A stretch of DNA of 64,000 nucleotides, from contig OX457063.1 in assembly GCA_949752795.1 (NCBI GenBank), forward strand, positions 69,463,783 through 69,527,782, written 5' to 3'. Positions 13,085 through 25,528 of this stretch are shown piece by piece. The notes under the pieces were generated by a model. That model searched no databases and was not told where the DNA came from. It saw nothing but the letters and a program-made list of their open reading frames with translations. Every line of letters begins with the position of its first letter. The stretch's first letter is position 1. Source of the stretch: Hyperoodon ampullatus (Eukaryota; Chordata; Mammalia; Artiodactyla; Ziphiidae). Both the position numbers and the translations under genes were made by a program.

Positions 13085-13265
13085 AGCACTGTGCTGGGTG
13101 TTGGGAGATCTCTGCTCTTTTCCTAGTACAACGTATGAGCTTGATGACCTTAAGGCAGCCAGTTAGTTAGTTGGTGCATCTAATTTCTAGTTGCCAGAAC
13201 AGGAATTATCAAACCTGCCTGTTTTATAACTTAAAGGCTTGCTATGAAAATAAAGTCATTGCCGT
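13085..13265 (+). mobile_element. MIR SINE remnant
   Basis: AGCACTGTGCTGGGTGTTGG, CTTGATGACCTTAAGGCAGCC, and later TATAACTTAAAGGCTTGCTATG follow the order of a forward MIR. It faces the MIR at 13365-13550, so the two form a loose inverted pair. Confidence 0.5.
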
Positions 13266-13364
13266 GAATGAAAGACTATTTATACTTCTGTAAATTGTCC
13301 TTGAAATGCTTATGAGAGTAAAATATTTTTTTCCTTCATCCTCTAAATAATAAAGAGCATTTTT

Positions 13365-13550
13365 CATTTTCCAGAGATGAATTAACTCAACCCTCACAGC
13401 AGCCTGGGGAGATAGAGCTTATTACCCCATCTTACTATTGAAGAAATCGACATTCAGTGATTTGTCCAAGGTCACACGTCTTAGGAGAGGCAGAGCTGGG
13501 ATTTGAACCGAGGTGCTTTTGCTCCAAAGCCTGCGGTAACATCTGCTCCA
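13365..13550 (-). mobile_element. MIR SINE, antisense
   Basis: TTACCCCATCTTACTATTGA, TGTCCAAGGTCACACGTC and AGAGCTGGGATTTGAACCG are the reverse complement of the MIR core and tRNA-like head. Confidence 0.75.
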
Positions 13551-15734
13551 GAGCACTAAGTCATACCCTTGTGACCTGAGTGCAGTTTGCCTTCAATAGG
13601 GTACCTACTGTGTTCTATATTAGTGGTACCAAGAGGTGGCAAGATTCATTAGTGACTTTGAAGTTCCTGTACTTAGGCTTGAAATAGATGGTGGCTGTTT
13701 CCTCAGTCTCCAGTAAAATGTGGATAAAAGCATCTTTAGAAAATATTGCTCTTCATATGGCTCAGACTTTAAGAGCAGTGAGCTTGCTGTGCAAAGGCAG
13801 CTTTCACACTGTCCCCTTCCCTCCAGCTTTTTCTAATAGGGATCCTTGGAGATACCAGTACCATTCATCCAGAATTTAATTTGAATTGAATTAGTTAATA
13901 ACTAATTGAATATTGTTTTCCATTCTCTCTGGCTCCTCCCCCTTGGAGAAGGGTATTTTAAATCTACAATTAGGTATTTGCCTTCTATGATGGTTAAAGT
14001 TCAAATACTGTATGTATTTTCTTTCCCCTCTCTTTTGCTTTAAGCCAAGTCCTTTTTGTTTTTTAATTTTATTGGAGTGTAGTTGATTGCCCAGTCCTTT
14101 TGTTATCTTCTTCTTTGGCTAGCTTTAAACATGTTCTTCTTTTAGCTTTATAAGTTTTCTAAAAGCTTGATGCAGACATTTCTTATTTGGCTCCCGTTCA
14201 CTGGGTATGATCATTTTCAAGGTTTCTGTCGCTCCTTGGGAATGCATCTTTATGAACTCAACTTTGTCTACTCCAGTGAAATTGTTTGGGGGAAAAGGGA
14301 GCAGAATACACTTTCTAGAAGGTTTCCCCTGCTATTCGTCTGTTGATGAGCTTTTATTATTTCCATTTCACTGTCCTTGCCCCTAGAGGATAACCTTGGA
14401 TCTTAGCACAGACTCTATTGAGTGTAAAATGAGTTAGCACAGATGAAGCGGAAACAGATCAGTTCACAAGGAGGATGTTCAGACGCTAAGTCCTCTAGTT
14501 CAGTGGGGTTGAAAAGCATTTCCCTAAGAGCCGCTCTGGGTATTGCCTGTCCTATTTTGTAGAGAAATACACTACCATGTGCATGCAGTTGCTGTTTATG
14601 CCTTTGACATTTGTGCTCAGTTCTGTGAGGCACGCAAAAAAGTGTTCTTATCCCGGCCTCAGGAAGCCTACAGAATTGGGAAGATGACCTTATTTGCTAG
14701 ACACTCATCTAGCTCCTCTCTGCTAGGCACAAGATGTACAAAGGTTGAAAAAGAGCCACAATTGCTACTCTCTTTACGTTTACAGCTTAGTAGAGAAGTC
14801 CTCCATGACCTGTGTAACTGTGATCAGTACCAGCACAGAAGAGTGAACAAGAAGCAGTGAGGGCTCACAGCCCAGAACAAGTGGTAAACTCCGTCAGGAC
14901 AGTCAGGGAGACTTCACAGAGGTGGAGTTGAGCAGAGTTTTGAAAAGGTTTCCCCTTAGACTTGTGGGACAGGGCATTTTTGGAGGCAAGAGCACCATGT
15001 GCAAAGGCACTGAGGTATGAGACAGCCTGGTGTGTTGGAGAAGGTACCACAAGAGTAGGGGAAAACCTTACGTATTATTCTGTATGTGGTAGGCAGTACA
15101 GAGGAGCCCAAGAGCAAAGCTAGCCAGATTTGGAAATATACTGCTGGAATTGTTCCAGATCAGCAGGCTGCATGGACAAAGTGGTTAAAGTGGGATAAAG
15201 GCATAGGATAGGAAGGAATTTATGGAGGTAAGGGGAGACATGTGGCCCTTTTAGTGTCCTGAATGAGTCTTTTAGATATGAGTTCAAATACAGCGCTCTA
15301 TTTTGATTGTTTTTGCTCCTCTTTCTTTAAGGACTTGTTTATTAACTTCAACCCCAGGAATTATTCCAGATTGTGACAATGGATCTATCCTCCCGCTGCC
15401 CAGATTGAACAGTTTGCTTGCGTAGGGAGCAGAAGGCTCAGCATCGTCGACTAGAAGTACTGGCTTTTCTTGAGAGGCCACATTTCTTCCATGGAAGAAT
15501 GACGTCAACAAACTTATCTTAATGCCCGGGCCCCAGGACACTAGTGGCCCTGTACCCACAGCAAAGGAAAGGGGTTCCCTGGAATTTCCTTTCTGTTCTG
15601 GGAACATACAGGTATGATAGGAAGACTGTCCTTGATGAAAGCATCAGTTAATAGTGGAGATGAGGGTTTGTAAAAGGGACCAGAATGACTGCTGGGAAGG
15701 TTGCTAAATAGAGAACTATGGTTTGTTGTTTTCA
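13551..15734. other. Unassigned non-coding DNA
   Basis: A 28-bp L1 tail crumb lies at about 14063-14090 (TTTAATTTTATTGGAGTGTAG). The stretch 14690-15240, with TGTGCAAAGGCACTGAGG, is suggestive of an old L2-type LINE but too diverged for me to assign. No coding exon is apparent. The ORF 14543-14860 (105 codons) has no recognisable domain. Confidence 0.45.
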
Positions 15735-15900
15735 AGAAGCAACTTGGTGTTGTGGAAAAAAGCACTGGACAAGGGTTTGGGAACCTTGGGATCTAATCAT
15801 TGTTTTATCCTAACTAGTCCCATGACCCAGGTCTTTCTGAGCCTTAGTTTCCTAACAGACAAAGGAGGAAAATAGAGTTGGAAGAATCTGAAAGAGCATA
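15735..15900 (+). mobile_element. MIR SINE remnant
   Basis: TGGTGTTGTGGAAAAAAGCACTG followed by CCATGACCCAGGTCTTTCTG and GAGCCTTAGTTTCC is a degraded forward MIR. Confidence 0.55.
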
Positions 15901-17580
15901 TTTCTCTATGAAATAGTACAGGCAATACCCAAGCAAGCCTAGAGAACGACACAGCACTTTACAGTTTGTGAGCCCTGACTGACTCCTGTCATTTGACACC
16001 TCCATCTGGCCGCCCTGTGTGCCATCTGCCTGTGGTGAGGGAGGAGATACCCCTCAGTGAGCCGGGGCTGGACCAGCCTCTGGGTGACTCCCTGTTCTGC
16101 AAACTACCTTATCTTGAAGAAAAACGTTTTCACTACCAGTGAAACTTAATTTCTTCGGGATTTTCTTAGACTGAGATGATTTCGAAGAAGAGTCTGGAAT
16201 TCTGTTTTCTCTCTTCACCATTTATAGCCTCTCTATCCCCACTTACCACTTGAGTATCTCTAAGTAATGGTAGATACAGTCTGGACCACTTGGGAGTGAG
16301 TCATCAAACTGAGAGTCCAGCCAGTAAGTGGAGTTCAAGTGTTGAGCTGAAGTCACCTCATGAAATGCAAATGGCCCTGGGCCATTCTGTTAACACTTGG
16401 CCCCCTTTGTCCTTCTCCCTCGTAAGACCCCTCAAGTATTCCTTAGCGTTGAGGGGCAGTGGGGAAAGGAGGTGGTGGAGCAGACAGTCCGATAACTGTG
16501 GTATTCCTGAAGTCATATCTAAAGCATTATAAATGTGTACAGATTTCCTCCTTTGGACTTGATAGAAGAGATCTTCTGTTCTCAGCTTGATCCAAAGAAA
16601 CAGCAACATCTGCTGTTCCCTTGAGGTGCTGTAACGGGAGGCCCGCAGTACTAGTCACATCTGTCTGTAGAGTTGGGTTGGTGCCGGTGAGTCTGTGGCT
16701 TCTCTCCCTGAGTATCAGGCTGCTCGGGTTGTGTCTCTGAAGTTGCTGGCGCTGCAGAGGATTATTCCTTCTTCTTCGTCCTGCTCCTCCAGCCTGGGAA
16801 GCCTCACTTCGAGTCAGAGGGGCCAAGTGAGGCAGGGCTGCTCCTGTCATGAGAGAAGCGGTAGTGTGCTTGTCGTCACCCCTATACTTAATTCTTCCCT
16901 GGACTGACACCCACCTTTCCTTAACCCTTGAGTAAGCCTGGTGCCTGGGTAAAATCTCGTGTCTCCTTTTTTCCTGGTAATTCGGCTCTTTTTCTTTTCT
17001 CAACAAGAGGTGAGATCGTGGACCCTGCCCATCCACTCCACCACCCTACTCTTTTTTCCTGGAAGTGCTAGAATATTTCTCTATGTGCTAATAAATCTGC
17101 TCATCAGTAATTCTTGATGGATTGTCATTCCTTTTGGCAAACTGAAATTACAGAAACACAAAAATCTCAAAATAGATGTAACCAGACTCCTCAAACTTAA
17201 TAAAGACCACATGTGCTTACACTTGGAATTTAGTTTGTTCTGTTTGGTAAGTGGTACTTCTCCCACTCTCCTGCCTCTTCCCTGCCTCCCTCTTTTCTGC
17301 AGATGGAAGACTGACAGAGCTTCTCCAGTGACTCATGTCTGTGTAGTTATGCTGCATCTTTTTTGATCCTGTGCACCCTGTTTTGATTGTGTACACATTA
17401 TTTTGTGGAAGTTGTTAACGGTATATATAGGGTCTGTTCTGCTTGGCGTTTTGCAAGTGAGAGAGCTGTGGTCTTTTTCCAGTGTGTGTATGGCATGGGC
17501 ATGTGCAATGGGTTTGGCACTTTACTTCTGAGAGCGCTTTACTTCTCGGTGAAAGGTGGTGCAAACCAATAGCATTTTTT
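15901..17580. other. Unassigned non-coding DNA
   Basis: No gene is recognised. The longest ORF (16527-17036, minus strand, 169 codons) is arginine- and proline-rich, has no known domain and overlaps opposite-strand ORFs. I see no supporting splice, promoter or codon-bias evidence. Confidence 0.5.
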
Positions 17581-17820
17581 AATTGGGCTCTTAATGTGTG
17601 CTGGGCACTGTGCTCAGCTATGTGTTTTAGCTCATTTAATCCTCAAAATCACCTTCCTTAGTGGATACTAATCATCATCATCATCATCATCATCATCCTC
17701 CCATTTTCCCAGTGAGGAACCCAGGACACAGAGAGGTTAAGCTACATGCCCAAGGTCCCATGGCTAGTGGTCTGGATTTTAAACCCAGGCAGTAGGCTCC
17801 AGAGCCCATGCTTCCCCTCA
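17581..17820 (-). mobile_element. MIR SINE, antisense, with internal ATC repeat
   Basis: GTGCTGGGCACTGTGCTCAG, TTTAGCTCATTTAATCCTCA, ACACAGAGAGGTTAAGC and TGCCCAAGGTCCCATGGC are a reversed MIR. A perfect (ATC)9 array at 17671-17698 sits where the MIR consensus has a short ATT/ATC run. Confidence 0.8.
17671..17698. repeat. (ATC)9 microsatellite
   Basis: Nine perfect ATC units grew inside the MIR at 17581-17820. Confidence 0.95.
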
Positions 17821-18064
17821 GATCTAAACTGCTACTCTTAAATTGCTAACTCAAGTTATCATGCAAGGAATTGATTTAGCCCCTGAATGAGAAAACAGAG
17901 AATAGTCATGGCTTTAATTTAACAGTGATGTCTTTATTTGAGAGATTCTGCAGAATTCTGACTTCATTATTTCCCTTGAGGACTTTTATTAGAAACAACT
18001 TTCCCTGGTATATAATGAGATTCCTGCCTGGTTTCCTCAAGAGTACGTTTGCATGGATCTAGAG
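17821..18064. other. Unassigned non-coding DNA
   Basis: A short AT-rich interval. I see nothing assignable in it. Confidence 0.5.
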
Positions 18065-18566
18065 CTATGCTATCCAGTTCAGGAACCGGTAGCCTCATGT
18101 GGCTACGGAGCATTGAAATGAGGCTGGTTTAACTAAAGACCAAATGTTTTAATTTTATTTCACTTTAAGTAATTTAAATTTAAAAACAGATACCCAGTTC
18201 AGTTAATGGAAAACTTTATGTTTGGAACAACTTTGGTATGTGAATCTACTTTTTTCAACTGTATGTTTTATGAAATCTAAACATAAATCAAGTATATCTG
18301 ATGAAAATTTAGCCTCTGGGTTGGAATGTGTTCTAAGTGTAAAATTCACTCAGGATTTTGAAAACAAATTTTGCATTCTCTTTTCATATTATCTCATTAA
18401 TAACTTTTATATTGGTTACATGTTGAAATGATCCGCCTTACTTAAACCAACATATCTAAAATATTATTCTTAAAATCAATTTCACTTCCTTTTTACCTTT
18501 TGATGTGGGTACTGGAGAATTTAATTCCATATGTGGCTCATATTATAATTCTGCTTGGCAGTGCTC
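18065..18566. mobile_element. hAT-Charlie DNA transposon (MER1-like), inverted relative to 11547
   Basis: About 502 bp, nearly the same length as the 11547-12047 copy and in the opposite orientation. GTAGCCTCATGTGGCTACGG and GCATTGAAATGAGGCTGG appear at the left end, and the right end is CTTGGCAGTGCTC. Flanks ATCTAGAG and TTTTGGAG match at five of eight positions, so the target duplication is weak. It is more decayed than the other copy. Confidence 0.7.
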
Positions 18567-19989
18567 TTTTGGAGCATAGATGTGAATGCTCCCCTATAGA
18601 ATAATATTTTGCTAATGCAAGTGCTTGAATGATAATTAGTGAATGGGTAATTTGTTGGAGCTGTCTGAGAGTATTGATTCAGTGGGGAGAGCTAATGTAA
18701 CCTGATGACTTTTGTTGCAATTGGTGTCTTATTTTAGGATATAAATGAAATAATAATGATACATAATAAGCTAGGCATCACATGTGTAAATGCTTTATGG
18801 CCTTTTGAATAAATTACCACTTGGAATATCATGTGATAAAATTAAGGTGAAGAAATTTAATATGAATCAATTACTTTCTTGGTTAAGAGGAGTTTCCTGT
18901 TTCTGCTGTGAGCTGAATTTCACTGTAGCACCTGATTTGTTTTTCCTTCCCTTTGACCCGATTTGGCAAGTAAATGTATGAAGCTCTCATGGCCAGCCTC
19001 TTGCCAGCCTCTTCTGCCTTCTCCCACCTTCTCCCCTGCTGTTCGCCAATTCTCTTGTGATCTGAGAATCCCTACACACATGCTCTTTCAGCCCTCCTTG
19101 TTATCATGTGTGACGCCTAGGAGGCAGGTAGACAGTGTCTCTTGAATCAGAGTTGAGTGTGTTGCCTTGGGAAGCCATATGCCCTAAGTGATGACGCAGA
19201 GCTGTTTCCCTACCTCTCCTCAGTAACTCTTTACCTCTGACTACTCTTTTCTAGCCGTGTTGGTCAGTATGTCTTTTTCTACATGCCCTCTAAATGTTTG
19301 TATGCCCTGTATGCCCTCTTCTTCCCCATTTCGTTTCTCTCTCATTCTCCACCCTTCCTGAGCTTTCCCACGCACTCTCATAGCCTCAGCTCCTTTTGCC
19401 TGGGTTCCCAGTGGCTGGTCAAACTGGGGGGAAGTGCTGAACCTCATGTGTCCTTGTACTCCTCTTGGAGGGACCAACGGTTTCAAATTCTATGCTTAAT
19501 TGATCATGCAATTTAAAGTCAGAAAATATGTGTTCTAATGTTTCCTGCTCCTTTTTTTTCTGGTCATAATCTTTTTTGCTATTAATGTCTCAGTCCTTGA
19601 ATTTCTTCCATTGTAAAATGGGAGAAGTATTTGCATCCAAAGGATATCCTGAAGCATCACTGCACCATCCTAGAGAACCACAATGAACCTGTGACACCTT
19701 ACATTTGGCTCTGTGCTGAATTTCAGATTAGTTACCTGCTGTTGGATTTGAAACAGTGCAGTAAGTCGAGACACTGAATTTACCGATGAGAGTTTATTCC
19801 TAATAAGCTTTTGAAGATGAATATCTTAATTTGTCTGTTTCTTTCCTCTTTCCTACCCTTACCCTTGCTTTGTGTCTGCATTATTACTTTAAAAGTTTCA
19901 GGTAGATGTGAATAACTCTTAGCTTTAAAGATAGCCTTTTCCCGTCCCTCTCATGGAGGATGAAGGTGGCTATTTGATAGGTAGGTGGT
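18567..19989. other. Unassigned non-coding DNA
   Basis: No gene or clear repeat. Opposite-strand ORFs at 19241-19486 and 19283-19516 cover the same pyrimidine-rich segment and are chance readings. Confidence 0.5.
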
Positions 19990-20180
19990 ATCTGAGGCAG
20001 AATAATGCAGTGTGTAGGGCATATGCTTGGAAAGTGGAGAGACTTGAGTTCTATTTCCATTTTTGATTATTCAGTCATGGTGTGAATTGAACATGTTCCT
20101 TAATCTCCGATGATATATATCTCCCTTAGAACAGGTCTGTTATGTAGTAACTGGTCAATAAATATCAGTCACTATGATTG
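19990..20180 (+). mobile_element. MIR SINE
   Basis: GAGGCAGAATAATGCAGTG leads to AACTGGTCAATAAATATCAG, the characteristic MIR end (consensus CTCAATAAATGTTAG). The core is diverged. Confidence 0.6.
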
Positions 20181-21672
20181 GCTGTTTTCTTAGACCATCT
20201 CTTGAGATTTAGATGAAAGTATTTGAAAGGTTGCTGTTTATGTCTTGTCAACCCATAGTTTACACTCAAGACATTTTCCTTAGGTGTTAAGAAAGCAGAG
20301 GAAAAGCTGGTGAAGATGGAAATATTGATAAAGGAGATAGAAAATTTCTTTTTTCTAGATTAGAAACTGTAGATAATACTTTATAATGAAAAAACAATCC
20401 CTATGGACCTGTTTTCCTCCTATGGCCATAATAAATACAGTCTTGCCAGTAAAGGTTTTTATAGTACAGTCTTCTCACAGTGCCACTTCTAGATTCCCTT
20501 TGCAGGCTTAATTTCAGATTTATATGCAGCATTTGAGTTGTATTATGGAATCAAAGTGATTATAATAGTCATATACAGTTCCAGGAAGGAGTGAACCATA
20601 CGTTCTGGTTATTACGTGAATGGAAGACTCAAGAGTTCAGTTAGCTAATTTGACATCTAGTTGGAGAAACTGTAATGAATACAATTCTCATCTGAAAGTG
20701 GGAATAGAGCTGGAACTTTAGAGCTGCATGTTCTTTTAATGAAAGCTGTTAATGTAATTGTTTTTTAAAAGTGAAGGATTGGCTTCCTACTAACAGTTAG
20801 CTGGCCTTGCCCTTGGTTTCTCATGGTATGACCAAACCCTGTTCTGTGGAAGTGTTAGAGAATGTTTGGCTTCACATAAGAGACCTCCCTTTCATGTCTA
20901 AAGAGGCAAGGAATGTAACTTTAAGTTGTTTGGAAGGTTTAATTTTCCAAGTTGTGCCATTAAAAAAAAAAAGAAAAGAAAAGAGAGAGAGCGTGCAGAG
21001 AAGTCCTGGAGGCTGTTGTCTTAGTTTTTATCTGAGCTGGCCTTTCATTTTTGCCCTTTGTTCCATTTGAACATCCAAGGGATGTGAGCTTAACTCCCTT
21101 GGCAATTGGGACCACATTCTGCCTTCGGGAGAATGCAGTTACAAATCACGTCTTTCACTAAACAAAGTGAGGCTGTTCAGCCCCTCATTTTGATCCTCTG
21201 AGGAGTGAAAGGCTGTTTACATTGAGCAAGTAAGATATATTTATTCTTCTGGACAAAGAAAGCCAAATTATTTACCAGAAAGCTCTTTAGTTTCCTCTAC
21301 CTAGCACTTGACTGCAGGGTGCCATAAAAAAGCAAGGGACCAAAAAATAAGCAGAAGAATGAGCTCTCAGTACAATCCACGTGGGTGTGGAGGTCGGCGC
21401 CTGGGTTTGGTTCTGTAGCAGCCCCGCTCCAGAGAGGGTGCCAGCATTTGTTTCCTTGTGGTTAGATTTAGAAACTTTTAACCCTGTCTTCTCACACTCC
21501 CTGAAATTTATAAATAGGAACCTCTTCTTATGCTGTATCACTTGGAGGCCCGTTATTAGTTAGTTTGGGGTTCTGAAGGATGATGATATTTTGGGAAATA
21601 GTACTCTTTACCTGTGACATCGCCAGGTCGTTTCTTTGAGACAAGGAACCCACCTTGGCATGTGTTTTAACC
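20181..21672. other. Unassigned non-coding DNA
   Basis: No gene or repeat family identified. An A-rich and then AG-rich run lies at about 20961-20991. Confidence 0.5.
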
Positions 21673-21851
21673 CAGTGGTTCTCAAACTTAGCTGCATAAT
21701 AGGAGCGCTCTGGGGAGCATTTGAAATTTTCAAACACCGGGCTGTGCCCTGTACTGAGCCCATATTGACTGACTCACAATCTCAGGAGAGCGACCTTGGC
21801 GTCGAGATTTCTTAACGCCCCCCAGGGGATTCCAGAGCACAGCCAACACTG
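21673..21851. mobile_element. hAT-Charlie fragment (MER5A-like)
   Basis: It starts CAGTGGTTCTCAAACTTAG, contains TTTCTTAACGCCCCCCAGG, and ends near AGCCAACACTG, as in MER5A. It is about 180 bp with no transposase. The flanking 8-bp words do not match. Confidence 0.7.
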
Positions 21852-22599
21852 ACAATAGGTCATCAGATCTGCTGTCATCTAAAGATTGGGTTGTGTGCTA
21901 CCCACTGGAAGAAAGATGAGTTTCCTTTCAAATACAAAGTGACAGTATAATAGCGACATTCTTATGATAATATGGTCAAGCTGAGTGATTTCATTGCTCT
22001 GATTAATCTAGCCTTTCTACATTACAGTAGTGGAGGCTTTATGAATCAGACATATCATAATCTTCCTTTATTGAAATAGGAACCTCCCAGTGGTGTCCTG
22101 AAGTGTCTTCAGTTACCTGATGTAGTACCTTCTAATTCCTGGTAATAAAAGATCAACAGGCTCTCGATGTCCAGTTAGTGCACGTGAAACCACTTCAGTC
22201 ACCTATATCTCAATTTGTGTTTGTTTTGTACAGGTCTGCAACCCTGTATTGGTACGTATTTCAGATTAAAAGCTTCAGAAAAGAATTTTTCTTTTACAAT
22301 AATTCATTGGTTGGCAGAGCCTGGCCAAACTTGAGCTCGCCTGGCAGTCACCCTGATCTCAGCTAAAGGGAAGCTACTTACAGTCTCGATTTATATCACT
22401 TGGTGTGCACATTTCTTCTGCTACTGTTTTGACTACTGTTTTAACCCAGACACCACTGCGAGGGTTAAGGAAGACATGGCACTGTTTGTTACTTTTCTAA
22501 ATTCTGAAAGAATTGTGAATTCTGAATTCCATTGGACTCAGATAAGGGATTGTGGATCTGTGTCGTGTCGTGATTTATGGCATTCTTAGAGTCCCCTTT
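21852..22599. other. Unassigned non-coding DNA
   Basis: I see no gene, repeat family or notable structure. Confidence 0.5.
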
Positions 22600-22860
22600 G
22601 CAGTCACACAGTTTGCCTGTGCCTTCCAGCTCTGCTACTGATTATGTAACTTTGGGCAACTTACTTGACCTCCCTGAGCCTCGGTTTCCCATCTATAAAG
22701 TGGTGCAAGTGATAGTATCTGCTTTAAGGGCTATTGTGAAGATTAAGAGGAATAATATACATAGAAGTTTAAGGAAGTTGCGAATACCACAAGTTCCTCC
22801 TTTGGGAACTATATATAATGGCACATGGCAGAGCCTCAAATATAGGTTCCTTCTAGGTGA
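22600..22860 (+). mobile_element. MIR SINE
   Basis: CCAGCTCTGCTACTGATTATG, TTTGGGCAACTTACTTGACC, CCTGAGCCTCGGTTTCCC and GGGCTATTGTGAAGATTAAG give the forward MIR order through the core domain. The 123-codon ORF across it is a by-product. Confidence 0.85.
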
Positions 22861-24004
22861 GGGGCCACTGTGTATTGTAGTGAGACCCAGTGAAGTGTTT
22901 TTTTTTTTTCAAGCTGTACGTCAAGATTGGATCTTGGAATCTATGTAGTAGGTTGTGATCTTGTGACCACTTTGGTACAGGAAAGAAATACAGTAATAGA
23001 ATAAAAAGAACTTGTGCCTAGCATAAAGTCAAGGTGATTTTTGTGTGTGAATTTTTTTTTAATACCTGTACATTTGTATATGTGTGTTTTGAGTCACCGT
23101 CCTTGAATTGTGGGGATGGAAAACAAACAGAGGATATAGGAGTCCCCAAACTATTGTTTGTGGTCTGCTTTTTGGTAATGTACTGAGATGTCTAATACAT
23201 ATGTAATACTCACATGGTGATTCAGAGAATTGAGAAAATTATGGGGATGATACGAGTCGAAGTTCCTTTTGCTTATAATATCCAAAAAATCAAGGCCAAA
23301 AACTGCATTTTGTTTCTGACTGTCTGAACAGTTGCTTTTGCTCATTTCATGCTGCATGTGCAGTCCCAGCATTGAAACGTCTCCATAGAAAATATTGACA
23401 TTACTCCTCTGTTAGGAAACTCTTAGTGTAAGAAAGGCACATACTGAATTTCTTGGACCGTGAATATTTGTGTATTTTATCCCATTTGGGATTTTCTGCC
23501 CCTCAGGAGTTTGTTTCATCACAGGCCAAATTTACTTAGAACCAAACCAGGGAACTGTCTTTGCTCTTGTCCCATCTTGCTTTTCCAACCAGAGTGTTAT
23601 CTTGTGGTCGTGTCCCTATGCCACTCTACTTGGAAATCAGGAAAGGCCATTAGCTCTGTGACTCACAGTTCGTTTTGGTCTGAATGTTGACTGAAGAGTT
23701 CTACCTCTAAATGCAAAGCATTTTAATTAAGTGGAAAATGAGCTTAAGTAACTTGATGTAATTAAGATGCAGTCAGCACTTATTTCAGATGCATGTGTAG
23801 ACTGAGCTTTGTTGACAAGGATTAATGACCATTAGTTGGGTCTGAGTGGACCTATGTAGCCGTGGAGCTTTTACTTAACAGTTCTTGATCTGAAGGCTGG
23901 AAAGCAGAGGAAAACAGTCACAGCCATTTGAAGGGGTGTCAAGTGTTGTGTTATGCATATCACTAAGTTGACTGCAGGGATTTTTGTCTTTTTTGGGGGC
24001 TACG
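22861..24004. other. Unassigned non-coding DNA
   Basis: No gene or recognised repeat. It contains T-runs near 22899-22909 and 23051-23060. Confidence 0.5.
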
Positions 24005-24200
24005 TAACGTAGTGGGTGGAATAAAAACTTGGAGCTTCACCCCTACAGCTTACTCTCTATGGGCAAGTCATTTAATCTTTTGAAACCTGTTTGTTTATCT
24101 ATAAAATGAAGGAAACTCTATGTACATAACTCACCTTGAATAATTATGCGAAAGTGAGTGAAATCATTTTCAAAAATTGGTAACTGCTATTCAAATGTAA
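24005..24200 (+). mobile_element. MIR SINE
   Basis: GTAGTGGGTGGAATAAAAAC, CTTACTCTCTATGGGCAAGTC, TTAATCTTTTGAAACCTG and TATAAAATGAAGGAAACTC follow the forward MIR. Confidence 0.65.
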
Positions 24201-25361
24201 AATGCGTGGTGATAGAATACTGGAAGTTTTTTGAGATAGTATTTGTATCTGATTCATCTTCACATCCATATGAAATACAGCTAACATAATGCTTTGTAGC
24301 TGTTGAGTAAATTCTGGGATGTTAGTTTGCCTCTGAATGACTCTGAAAGCTGTTAGTTTTTTATTTCTCTTTATAATTTTTAGATGTGAATACCAAGAGG
24401 ATGAGGATAGATGTTCAACCTCTTAGACTGAGGTATTGACACTGAAAATGGACTCAGTCTTAGATTTAACATCTTGGGTGATTATACATTTCTAGAAAGG
24501 CCAACTATCCCTTGAGTAGGGCGCCTGCCATGCCAGGGTTTTGGGGGGTGGGGTAGTCCCTTCTTTTTTATGAGCACAACAACAGTTCATTTCAAAGTTT
24601 CTGCCTTAAATGGTACCCGAAGGAGACTGTAAATGTTGTCAACAACGTGGCTTCCTTTCAAAGAGTCTTTGGTGGCAGCTGGTTGAAATACCCCAAGCTT
24701 TCACTATTCCAGGAATGGCTGTACTTAAAGGACCAGCTATCTTTACTCTTTGGTGATATATTTTTATTAGCCATTTGTGTTTGTTTTCTATTTGTTTTCC
24801 CATAAAGGAAAAGTATTCCCAACATTTTATAGATGAGGGATGGAGTTTGACTTTCACAAAGGTCATCCAGTTCCTAAATAACAGACTACAAGGACTCTCC
24901 ACTTGAGACTGAACACCCTGTCTGAAGTTAGTCTGACAGATGTTTATGGGGTTTTAGAAAAATAATAATTGTGCTGACCATGAAATCCTCACCTCTAAGA
25001 AGTAAGAGCTCATGGGAAGAGGTCTGGGCTGAGAGGTGAGTCCCTTGTCTGACTAATTTGGGGGCAGAATTTCTTGTCTGGGAAGTTGCACTGATCATTT
25101 GTATAACATGCTATTAACCTTTGGAATCTTCAAACAGCACGATTATAAACACCATTTAGTTCCCAAGACATGAAAATGCCCCTGGTTAGAAACAGAAGGT
25201 ATGGGAATGCTTAACTTTTCTGAAAAGATATGGCAAGTAGCTTGATACCTCTCAGAAAGTTGGTCATGTTGATCCTGCACAATTAAGAAAATATTTCGCT
25301 GCCTTAGTTAACAGGGATTAGAGGCCAATAGTGAGCTCCTTAAACCCACAAAAACTACCGA
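24201..25361. other. Unassigned non-coding DNA with a MIR crumb
   Basis: A short reversed MIR-like segment lies at about 24805-24905 (TTTTATAGATGAGGGATGG, then AAAGGTCATCCAGTTCC). Nothing else is assignable. Confidence 0.45.
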
Positions 25362-25528
25362 ATAGTACAGGGAACTCTATTCAATACTTTGTAATGACCT
25401 CTATGGGAATAAAATCTAAAAAAGCATGGATATATGTGTATGTATAACTGATTCACTTTGCTGTACAGCAGAAACTAACACAGCATTGTAAATCAACTAT
25501 ACTCCAATTTAAAAAAATTAAAAAAAAA
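25362..25528 (+). mobile_element. L1 3'-end fragment
   Basis: ACAGGGAACTCTATTCAATAC, TGTATAACTGATTCACTTTG, ACAGCAGAAACTAACACAGC and the A-rich end are the last 165 bp of an older cetartiodactyl L1 3'UTR. It is 5'-truncated, and no clear target duplication was found. Confidence 0.9.

Noticed and set aside
16527..17036. 169-codon minus-strand ORF rich in Arg and Pro
   Set aside because: No domain, no splice or promoter support, and opposite-strand ORFs over the same bases. It is compatible with chance in GC-richer DNA.
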